In this document: positions 14,963 to 21,980 of the stretch, piece by piece
Layout of the letters: every line of letters starts with the position of its first letter
Numbering within the stretch: the first letter of the stretch is position 1
Source of the DNA: Nitrospirales bacterium
Lineage (GTDB): Bacteria > Nitrospirota > Nitrospiria > Nitrospirales > UBA8639
NCBI GenBank assembly: GCA_029261275.1
Contig: JAJDBR010000208.1
Location: forward strand, 1-36,870
Length of the DNA stretch: 36,870 nucleotides
Direction of reading: 5' to 3'
Made by a program: the position numbers and the translations under genes
Notes under the pieces: generated by a model
Told to the model about the DNA's origin: nothing
The model's database searches: none
What the model saw: only the letters and a program-made list of their open reading frames with translations

Positions 14963-15269
14963 CTCGCTAGCTCAATCTGTGAGTATTGGGTCGGGCTTTA
15001 AACAAAAAAATCGAAGAATTTATATGACGCATACGACCAAATAATCATGGGTCTCAAATGGTCATGCCCGTATTTGAAAGGATTTCTATGTGAGGAAATT
15101 GGGGGAGAAGTGGTAATGAGAAGAAGGGAGGGCTGGCGGCTCAATGGGGATGAGAAAATGCTAAAAAAAAAGAGGAGTAATTTTCTTTTTCTTTACCTAA
15201 CCAAAAAATATGTGAGATGCCAATGGCAGCCCAAATGGTTTTTTGAGCAAAAGATTCTCTGCGACAGGT
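14924..15269. other. Intergenic region between ccmC and the ABC exporter gene
   Basis: About 346 bases. The first ~40 hold the conserved block upstream of ccmC. The remainder is A/T-rich with poly-A and poly-T patches and no convincing hairpin, RNA gene or coding frame. A plus-strand open frame running from 15047 into the ABC gene has poor protein character and is not called. Confidence 0.5.
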
Positions 15270-17096
15270 TCACTGTTCCCTATAATATTGTGCTTGCATT
15301 TCAAACAGGGTGGCGTAACGACCATTGGACCTGATGAGTTCATCATGTGTTCCAGCTTCAATAATCTTTCCCTGCTCTAGGACAAAAATTCGATCAACCA
15401 TTTGGACAGAAGATAATCGATGACTAATGAGGATGGCCGTTCGTCCCTTTGTCAGTGAATGAAATCGTTGAAACAGTTCATGCTCAGCCTGTGCATCCAT
15501 CGCACTCGTGGGTTCATCCAAGACCAAAATCTGTGAATCACGAAAAAATGCGCGGGCAAGGGCCATCTTCTGCCATTCCCCAATGCTCAGTTCTTCTCCT
15601 CCTTCAAATCGTCTTCCCAAAATCGTGTCATATCCAGCGGTTAACTTTTGGGAAATGCCCTGTGCTCCAGCTTGTTGAGCCGCTAACTTGACACGCTCTG
15701 AATCCATTGGCAGAGATGTATTTCCTAACCAGATATTTTCCCTTGCAGAAAAGTGATATTGAACATAATCCTGAAAGATGATGCTGATTTGTTGGCGAAC
15801 ATCCTTCATCGAAAAATCTCGAAGGTCAGTCCCGTCCAAGGTGAGTTTTCCCTGAGTGGGATCGTATAATCTACACAGCAGTTTGACTAAGGAGGTTTTC
15901 CCTGCACCATTTTCTCCAACGAGGGCGATATGTTCACCCGCACGAATTTCCATACAGACATCATCGAGGATTTTTCGTGTTTCATCAGGGTACTGAAAGC
16001 TGACATGGTGAAAGGCAATTCCTCGTTCCAGTGAGTGTGGAATGGGTTTCGGCTCAAGTGGATTAACTAGGCGAGGCTTCAGAGCTAAGAACTCATACAC
16101 ATTTTTGACAAACAGGTTGTTTTTATAGAGATCAGTGACACTTCCTAGAAGCCCTTGCATAAATCCGTGTCCACGTTGGATCGCTTGAAAGGCGACGACC
16201 AAATCTCCAACGGTCAACCATCCGAAGCTGGTTCGATAGGCCACAAAACACAACATACCAAAGACCCCAAGAATCGGCAGAATCTCACCCACCAGATGGA
16301 CTCCTACCCATTGCCGGGCAAACAATAATTCTTCTGTTCGAAGTTGTTTCTGAATGGTTTGGAAACGGGTACTTAAGATTTTTCCAATCGAAAACATTCG
16401 GATTTCTTTGGCTTTCGAATCGTCAGTCAACAATTCATGGAGGTACCAGGCTTGACGTTCAAGTGGGGTATGACGAACATTTAAAATATGGGCTTTTTCC
16501 GCATGTCTCAAGCGTACAAGAACTTTTGGGATCGCCGTGAACAATAAGATGGGCACAATCATCCAATGAAACCAAAAGAGCCATCCTGCGACGACGAGCA
16601 AAGAAATGAAATGTTGTCCGCCTTCAAGTAAGGCCTGAAGAATCTTGGTAGGAAGAAAGGGAGCTTCTTCTTGAATGCGGTGCAATTTATCGTTATAGGT
16701 CGGATCTTCATAGTATTCCAAATCTACCTCGATAGCCTTATCATGGATTTTTTTATACATGAAATCCGTGACCACATTTTCCTGTGCGTCTTTGGCAAAT
16801 TCGGCTATGGAAAAAAGGGCGGCACTCACCAATGCGACTATTCCCGCCAACACGATGAAGAAAATCACTTCTTCAAATGCGACGGTTCCATTGTTGTCTT
16901 CGTACACAATGGCCATGGTATCGACAATCCGCTTGAGAAGGTACAGGCTGATTAGGGGGATTAGCCCTAGGAGAATTTGAAGGCTGAGACTGATAACAGT
17001 CCAACCAGGGCTCGCTTGCCACACAAACCTTAAGGCCCCGACCAGGTTTCCCAAAAATTTATGAATATTGGTTTTGATCGTTAGGAGCCGCTGCAT
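15270..17096 (-). CDS. ABC transporter, fused permease/ATPase exporter
   Basis: The frame opens with TTG at 17111; ATG 17096 with GGGGG eight bases upstream is the likelier start, giving 608 residues. An N-terminal half with about six membrane helices (35-330) is fused to an ATPase. Walker A GENGAGKTS lies near 392-400, a Q-loop in IIFQDYVQY, the signature LSIGEWQKMALARAF near 502, Walker B ILVLDEPTS near 523 and the H-loop ISHR. The signature deviates from LSGGQ. The family is the type IV exporters (MsbA/lantibiotic-exporter clade); the E/QWQKxALARAF tail is seen in peptide or lipid exporters. It stands alone: no accessory protein or peptide precursor is next to it, so the substrate is unknown. 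Confidence 0.9.
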   Translation of the reverse strand: MQRLLTIKTNIHKFLGNLVGALRFVWQASPGWTVISLSLQILLGLIPLISLYLLKRIVDTMAIVYEDNNGTVAFEEVIFFIVLAGIVALVSAALFSIAEFAKDAQENVVTDFMYKKIHDKAIEVDLEYYEDPTYNDKLHRIQEEAPFLPTKILQALLEGGQHFISLLVVAGWLFWFHWMIVPILLFTAIPKVLVRLRHAEKAHILNVRHTPLERQAWYLHELLTDDSKAKEIRMFSIGKILSTRFQTIQKQLRTEELLFARQWVGVHLVGEILPILGVFGMLCFVAYRTSFGWLTVGDLVVAFQAIQRGHGFMQGLLGSVTDLYKNNLFVKNVYEFLALKPRLVNPLEPKPIPHSLERGIAFHHVSFQYPDETRKILDDVCMEIRAGEHIALVGENGAGKTSLVKLLCRLYDPTQGKLTLDGTDLRDFSMKDVRQQISIIFQDYVQYHFSARENIWLGNTSLPMDSERVKLAAQQAGAQGISQKLTAGYDTILGRRFEGGEELSIGEWQKMALARAFFRDSQILVLDEPTSAMDAQAEHELFQRFHSLTKGRTAILISHRLSSVQMVDRIFVLEQGKIIEAGTHDELIRSNGRYATLFEMQAQYYREQ

Positions 17097-17111
17097 AGGA
17101 GTTGCCCCCAA

Positions 17112-17469
17112 GTAAGAGAAGGGATGATTTTTGGGAGATCTTGGGTGATCGTTGGGAATCGTTCAAAGACAATTCCAGGGAAGGTTAGAGGCATTGAAGG
17201 TGAAAGATACAGCAATTTTCTCAATTCCGAGCCGCCTTATTCCCCTAGTATACTCCATGGTTTTACCCATTGGAGTGAGTACGTTCATTCTCTTGCCACT
17301 GTAGCCCAGCTTCTGGTGGAAAGCCTTACTAATACCCTCTCCAATCGGACTTTCCTATGGATAGGTGGTTTGGGCCCATCCACTAACATTGCTGAGGGAG
17401 TTGGTCTTTGTTACCCTCAAACATGCAAAAGGGTAGTCTATCCTAATTCGAGAAAAAGGAGCATCACAT
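17112..17469. other. Intergenic region upstream of two divergent genes
   Basis: About 358 bases between the ABC exporter (minus) and the 142-aa gene (plus). I found no coding frame worth calling, no tRNA-like fold and no terminator. It should hold both promoters, but no strong -35/-10 pair stands out. Confidence 0.4.
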
Positions 17470-17898
17470 ATGGGAGAAGTTGATTCTGGGCCAGCAGAAC
17501 CAGCAAAACCAATGCCGGACTTGACTGCCCTTGAGGTCGATCCTTCAAAAGGGGAACGGTTCTTTAAGGCAGTCTTAGTGCATTCCAAACAAGGAACAAC
17601 CTATCGAATGGTGGCCAAGGCTATGGCTGATGGACGGCTCGATCTTGTACATTTTGTGTGTGATTTGAGTGCCGATGGCACCATGAATGGGAAACGGCGA
17701 ATTCGGCGGATTGAATCCCAACGCCCGGAGCGATGGGATAAAGAAGTTGAGACTATCCAAAAGGAAATTGTCGATAAGGGTGAAGAGGTCCAGAAGGTGT
17801 GGGCCCATGATTTAACGGGTATTCAGGATGTGGCGGATCAAGTGGCGAGTTTGGATAGCTGGATGCTTCAAACCGCGAAAGAGATTGTGCCGGCTTAA
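17470..17898 (+). CDS. Hypothetical cytoplasmic protein, 142 aa
   Basis: ATG 17470 is preceded by AAAAAGGAG at a spacing of about eight bases. The protein is soluble and mixed alpha/beta, with a Pro-rich N-terminus (PAEPAKPMPDL), a middle strand-rich part (FFKAVLVHSKQGTTYRMVAKAM then LDLVHFVCDLSADG) and a charged helical C-terminus (WDKEVETIQKEIVDKGEEVQKVW). There is one cysteine and no signal or membrane segment. I do not recognise the family. It is convergent with the ATP-grasp gene, with 89 bases between the stops, so it need not belong to that cluster. Confidence 0.62.
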   Translation: MGEVDSGPAEPAKPMPDLTALEVDPSKGERFFKAVLVHSKQGTTYRMVAKAMADGRLDLVHFVCDLSADGTMNGKRRIRRIESQRPERWDKEVETIQKEIVDKGEEVQKVWAHDLTGIQDVADQVASLDSWMLQTAKEIVPA

Positions 17899-17987
17899 CC
17901 GTTTTGGTGTTTCCTGTTTTTCTGTCCGTGTCGGCTTCTACCTCCCCCTAGCCCCCTCTTACAAAGGATGGGAACCGCAGAAAAAGA

Positions 17988-19259
17988 TCAAACGCGGAAG
18001 GTTTTTGGGGGAACGACACTTTGGGGCTGGGGTTTCATTACCACGGTTAACTGTCGATGGGACTCTCGTAGGGTTTCTTCCACCTCTGCTGGGTGTGTTC
18101 CCCTGGCCAGAATGAATCCTAGGTAGCGTTTGCCTTCCGGCAAGGGAATAAGCTGGTCACCCGGTTTTGCGGTCATAACGAGCTCTTCCACGCCAGGAAC
18201 TTGTTGTGCCTCCTCTTGCCCATCGACTCTCTCTAAAACTCCTTCTTGGGGTATGGGAATCATCATGACGCCCCCTGCTCCCGTTTTCAGATCCAAAGAG
18301 GGCAGGTCCTGACCAAGCGCATGAAGCAGGATCAGTTCCTCTAATGACCTGCCTGTCCCAAACTCCAACATTCGAGAACATTTCCCTCCAATGCTTCGAG
18401 CAGCCACCTCAATGACCCAAATACCTTGATCGTTAATCCGCAGTTCTCCATGAACGGGGCCTTCTTGGAGTCCAATGGCTCGTGCCGCTTTTGCTAGCGA
18501 TTCGGTCATTCGTGTTTGTGTCTCAGGTGGAAGGCGTGAGGGCGTTACATAAATGGTTTCTTCGAAATAGGGGCCGTCGAGTGGGTCCGGTTTATCAAAG
18601 AGGGCTAGGGGATGGAACATGTTGTTGGTAAGTAATCCCTCTAGGGCGACTTCGATTCCGGGAATAAAGTCCTCAATGAGAATTTGACGATCAGCCACCT
18701 CTTGTTCGGGTCCCTGGAACGTCTGTAACAGATACCTAATTCGAATAAAGGCGTTCTGGAAACTCTCCTGATCATCAGCACGAATGACGCCACAACTCCC
18801 GGAGAGGGTGAGGGGTTTGAGCACACAGGGAAAGGTTGCCTGTTGGACCACATCCTCTGGTTTCTCGCCGATTCCCACTACGATAAAGTTTGGACAGGGG
18901 AGCCCTTCTTTCTGTAGCAGTCTCCGCATCATCTGTTTGTTGCTTGCGGCTCGGACTGAGTCAATAGAATTTGACGTGAGTTGTAAGGTTTTCGAAATGG
19001 TCGCGGCCAGGACGGCAGTCTGATCGTTCACGCCGAGGACCACATCAATGGGAGAGGTTTTGGCAAACTCCATCACGGTGGAAAGAGCCTTGCTGGGGTT
19101 GTAGAGGTCGAGCGTCAAGAAGCTTTTAGGCGACTGTTCAAGGAAATTTGGTGGGGCGTCACCCGCAATGGTCAGGGAAGCGCCGACCCTATTGGCTGCG
19201 TCAATAAATGCCTCACCCCTGTAGCTCATGGATGGAAGGAGGAGGAGCAGATGTGCCAT
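17988..19259 (-). CDS. ATP-grasp domain ligase (amino-acid/peptide ligase-like)
   Basis: A 423-residue cytoplasmic protein starting at ATG 19259. It has the ATP-grasp order: an N-terminal Rossmann-like pre-ATP-grasp domain (MAHLLLLLPSMSYR), VVLGVNDQTAVLAA, MMRRLLQKEGLPCPNF, the ATP-binding loop PCVLKPLTLSGSCGVIRA, a hinge ILIEDFIPGIEVALEGLL, and metal-binding residues in GPVHGELRINDQGIWVIEVAARSIGGKCSRM (Glu and Asn/Ala positions). The pattern is close to the L-amino-acid ligase/carbamoyl-phosphate-synthase-like group that joins a carboxylate to an amine with ATP. Third in an operon-like run after DUF169 and radical SAM genes, with 71 bases between it and the radical SAM stop, so joint action on one product is inferred. 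Confidence 0.83.
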   Translation of the reverse strand: MAHLLLLLPSMSYRGEAFIDAANRVGASLTIAGDAPPNFLEQSPKSFLTLDLYNPSKALSTVMEFAKTSPIDVVLGVNDQTAVLAATISKTLQLTSNSIDSVRAASNKQMMRRLLQKEGLPCPNFIVVGIGEKPEDVVQQATFPCVLKPLTLSGSCGVIRADDQESFQNAFIRIRYLLQTFQGPEQEVADRQILIEDFIPGIEVALEGLLTNNMFHPLALFDKPDPLDGPYFEETIYVTPSRLPPETQTRMTESLAKAARAIGLQEGPVHGELRINDQGIWVIEVAARSIGGKCSRMLEFGTGRSLEELILLHALGQDLPSLDLKTGAGGVMMIPIPQEGVLERVDGQEEAQQVPGVEELVMTAKPGDQLIPLPEGKRYLGFILARGTHPAEVEETLRESHRQLTVVMKPQPQSVVPPKTFRV

Positions 19260-19330
19260 GGTGGATGAGTGAGGATAACGGTGATGGGTGAAGAACGACG
19301 GGTTGTGCGTTCCTAGTTACTTATGAGACA

Positions 19331-20977
19331 TCAGGTCTTGGACGAGCATTCGACGGAATGAAATTGATCTGTTGTTGGTTCCGCACAGCAAAACCAAGGT
19401 TCTGTCATTCTAGGTGGACGCACCCGATCAGGGTTCATGGACGCAGCTTTGTTCATTGAAGACCATTCGCGACCTGTGGTGGCATAGACTAATTCCCATA
19501 CCCGATAAAAGGTGCATTCTGGATCTTCCTTCGCTTTGGTGTTGTTCTCCACGACCTTTGTCACCGCTTTTTGCAAGGAGTCCATGCGTGGATCAGGGTG
19601 GGTCCAGATATGTTGAAATTTTTGTTGGTCCAGCGAGCCCATGAATTGTGCCATTGGTGTGGAGTGAGTCTTCGGCGGGGTCAATAAGGCTGAGCCAGGA
19701 GGGACCAGGAGTCGCACGCTGTATTGCACGGGATCGATACAGTCGATTAGCCCATGTTGTTCAACCAACTCAAACATTTCTGCATAGTCTTCGAGGGTCG
19801 TCCACGGGGTGAAGGCGACCAGTGAGGGACGAAGGGTGATCCCGACCGACTGAAGAATGTCGTGTGCCAGGAAGATGTCTTGGCGTGTGTGGCCTTTGTC
19901 CAAATGCACAAGTACGTTTTCACTAAACGACTCCACCGCTGAAATGACGAACAGACATCCCAGTTGACTGAATTCCTTGAAAGTGGATTGATGCTTCAGG
20001 ATATGTTCAATTTTAGTGGTGAAATCGAAGGTGAGGTGGGGGAATTCTTCATGCATGGCCCGAACAATGTTCAGCGAATGGCCAGGTCCGTTCAAAAAGT
20101 CTGGGTCGCCTAAGGTGATGTGTACGGCACCAGCCTTTACCTGTTGCCGAATATCCGCTAACACTGCCGAAGCTGGGAATAAGAAAAATCGGCCTTGATA
20201 CACTGGAACAATGGGGCAATGTAAACAGGTATGTAGACAGCCCCGACTGGCTTCCACGTATCCTACGACATGTTCCTGCCCCTGATATTCTAAGCGTGCG
20301 TATTCGGAAAGGGGAGGAAGCGTGGTACGTGTGGGGCTTGGAAAGATCGCACGACTAGACGTGTGAGATGTTGAATCTTGGGATGGCCAACTGACCTTCT
20401 TCAAAAATGGCGAGACTATGGACTCTGCACAACTCACACCTTCTACCTGCGTTGCAAAGTCTGGGTCGGTGGCGTGCATGGTGTTCTGGGAAGATTGAAG
20501 GTTGCCCAGTTGGTTCAGGAGATTCACCAAGGGAGTCTCATATTCTCCGCCGATCACGAAATCGGCCAGGCGCTCAAGTAAATATCCCGCATTCAGTGAG
20601 GCATAGAGCCCATAAAAACAGATATGCGCGTTGGGATTGGTCTGACGAATGCGTTCGGCCACTTGGCATCCCAACGAGAGCGCCGTATGCATGGGGACGG
20701 AAATGCCCACTACTCGGGCCTGTTCCACTCGCTCCCTATCAAATTCTTCCACCGACAAGTCTAAGGTATACGGGGCATAGCCCTTTTGTTCAAGAAACCC
20801 GACAGGCTGTGCCAGGCCAATCGGCTGATGCCCTAACTCATAACAAGAGATGAGCAGGATGGCGCCTGGTTGCTGAAGAGGTTTGCCGGTAATATTTGGT
20901 CGTGCCGTGTCGCTTCTCACGTTTTCATCTTTCCCGCCAGCCGAATTAGAGTTACTTCTTCGTGAATCGACGACCAT
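19331..20977 (-). CDS. B12-binding radical SAM protein with C-terminal CCAEP motif
   Basis: A cobalamin-binding-like Rossmann domain (about 35-160; PGAILLISCYELGHQPIGLAQ, VVGISVPMHTALSLG) is followed by a radical SAM domain with the CxxxCxxC cluster motif in ASRGCLHTCLHCPIVP (Cys247, 251, 254). GDPDFLNGPGHSLNIV and later strands of the barrel are visible. The tail reads EPWFCCAEP (Cys530, Cys531), the hallmark of the CUAEP/CCAEP-tail radical SAM family, in which some members carry selenocysteine at the second position; here the codons are TGC TGT. The start is uncertain: the frame is open to 21070, ATG 20977 gives a 26-base overlap with the DUF169 stop, and a GTG at about 20920 is also possible. 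Reaction unknown. Confidence 0.82.
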   Translation of the reverse strand: MVVDSRRSNSNSAGGKDENVRSDTARPNITGKPLQQPGAILLISCYELGHQPIGLAQPVGFLEQKGYAPYTLDLSVEEFDRERVEQARVVGISVPMHTALSLGCQVAERIRQTNPNAHICFYGLYASLNAGYLLERLADFVIGGEYETPLVNLLNQLGNLQSSQNTMHATDPDFATQVEGVSCAESIVSPFLKKVSWPSQDSTSHTSSRAIFPSPTRTTLPPLSEYARLEYQGQEHVVGYVEASRGCLHTCLHCPIVPVYQGRFFLFPASAVLADIRQQVKAGAVHITLGDPDFLNGPGHSLNIVRAMHEEFPHLTFDFTTKIEHILKHQSTFKEFSQLGCLFVISAVESFSENVLVHLDKGHTRQDIFLAHDILQSVGITLRPSLVAFTPWTTLEDYAEMFELVEQHGLIDCIDPVQYSVRLLVPPGSALLTPPKTHSTPMAQFMGSLDQQKFQHIWTHPDPRMDSLQKAVTKVVENNTKAKEDPECTFYRVWELVYATTGREWSSMNKAASMNPDRVRPPRMTEPWFCCAEPTTDQFHSVECSSKT

Positions 20978-21680
20978 CGGTGTTGGCGTAACTTGCGACA
21001 CGCGCATTGGCTTCACGCCGAGCCTCCAGTTTTTCAACCACTTCTGTGAATCGACTCGCGGGTATCGCACAGGTCATCTCATCTGGGGACATCCCGGTCC
21101 GAATACGGCTGAGGGTGCATCCCGTACTCATGGCAATCTGGTTTTGCTCTTTTGCCAGCGGAATAATATGGCATTGCGGTTTCCCAACAATCGGCATGTC
21201 GCTAAAGGCATCATGCAGCACCATGCCTTGAAAGGCACTCAGACGAAGGAGGATCACATCGGGGTCGATGCTTGTCTGAGAAATTGGACCATAGGTGATG
21301 AACTTGTACCGTGTCTTGACGACCGGCAGTTGCATCGCTTCTTCGGGAGTGACCCACTCACTTTTCAATAGACCTTGGACATCCTCGTTCTGCATGACCT
21401 CATCAAGCGTTTTCAGTCCGTGCGTGACGCTCCCCACACTACAATTAAAATGATCATCAGCGTTGGTCGTGAAGGTGCGATCTTCTGATTGAATCCAGAA
21501 CACACAGCCTGCCGTGACTTTTCCGGTGCGTCCGTCCGCACTCGGATCAGGCATCTTCCCCTCATGTAGCGGAACGCCTTCTGGTACTTCGTGAGAAAAC
21601 GTGATGGCAATGGGGGCATGTGAGAGCCCCAACGTCTGTTTTAATCGCGTTCCAGCTTGTTCCCAATTAACAGATAACAT
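20952..21680 (-). CDS. DUF169 family protein
   Basis: ATG 21680 follows GGGAGGAGG on the minus strand; a TTG at 21695 would lie upstream of that ribosome site and is rejected. The 242-residue protein has no signal or membrane segment. It shows the DUF169 pattern: APIAITFSHEVPEGVP near the start, a Cys in AGCVFW, NCSVGSVTHGL, VILLRLSAFQGMVLHDAF, and the C-terminal GCTLSRIRTGMSPDEMTCAIPASR with two further Cys. DUF169 has no settled function. It heads the three-gene minus-strand cluster and has a copy of the conserved 42-bp block just upstream. Confidence 0.8.
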   Translation of the reverse strand: MLSVNWEQAGTRLKQTLGLSHAPIAITFSHEVPEGVPLHEGKMPDPSADGRTGKVTAGCVFWIQSEDRTFTTNADDHFNCSVGSVTHGLKTLDEVMQNEDVQGLLKSEWVTPEEAMQLPVVKTRYKFITYGPISQTSIDPDVILLRLSAFQGMVLHDAFSDMPIVGKPQCHIIPLAKEQNQIAMSTGCTLSRIRTGMSPDEMTCAIPASRFTEVVEKLEARREANARVASYANTDGRRFTKK

Positions 21681-21708
21681 CTTTCCTCCTCCCAAATTTC
21701 AATAGAAT

Positions 21709-21750
21709 CATGTTCCGCATTGTAAACGGACTACCCGACGGGGGAAAGGA
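21709..21750 (-). promoter_or_regulatory. 42-bp conserved block upstream of the DUF169 gene (copy 2)
   Basis: Same block as at 14921-14962 (35/42 identical, no gaps). The TACAAT-type box here would start transcription near 21710, about 30 bases before the DUF169 ATG, leaving room for the GGGAGGAGG ribosome binding site. The ATG inside the block (21711-21709) is out of frame with DUF169. Confidence 0.5.
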
Positions 21751-21922
21751 TGAAAGAGTCTATGGGGTTTAGGAAGCCAGGGGCAAAAATAAGTCCTTCG
21801 GTGTTTCATGTTTCAAAGAATAGGCTTTCTTCTCCTCCCGGTTTTCAGTATCTTAGGCTGCTCTTTTTGGTTCCCAAGGATTTGGGTGGGGTAGAGCTTG
21901 CCTCAGGAGAAAATTCATAGGG

Positions 21923-21931
21923 TGCTATACT
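21923..21931 (+). promoter_or_regulatory. Candidate extended -10 promoter for the RND exporter
   Basis: TGCTATACT fits the extended -10 form TGnTATAAT with one mismatch. It lies about 50 bases before the ATG at 21981. No good -35 is seen at 16-18 bases. Confidence 0.35.
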
Positions 21932-21980
21932 TGCTCCCAATTCTTTAACGCGACGCCACAAACAAAGCACACAAAACACC

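Noticed and set aside
15047-15334. 95-codon plus-strand open frame between ccmC and the ABC gene
   Set aside because: Low-quality composition (Lys/Arg runs from poly-A), no ribosome site, and it runs into the 3' end of a real gene on the other strand.
15270-17096. Idea that the ABC exporter is a bacteriocin exporter with a nearby precursor peptide
   Set aside because: No peptidase C39 domain, no GG-type leader and no small precursor ORF found on either side.
20407-21371. Long plus-strand frames opposite the radical SAM and DUF169 genes
   Set aside because: They are antisense shadows of well-supported genes, with no family motif or ribosome binding site.
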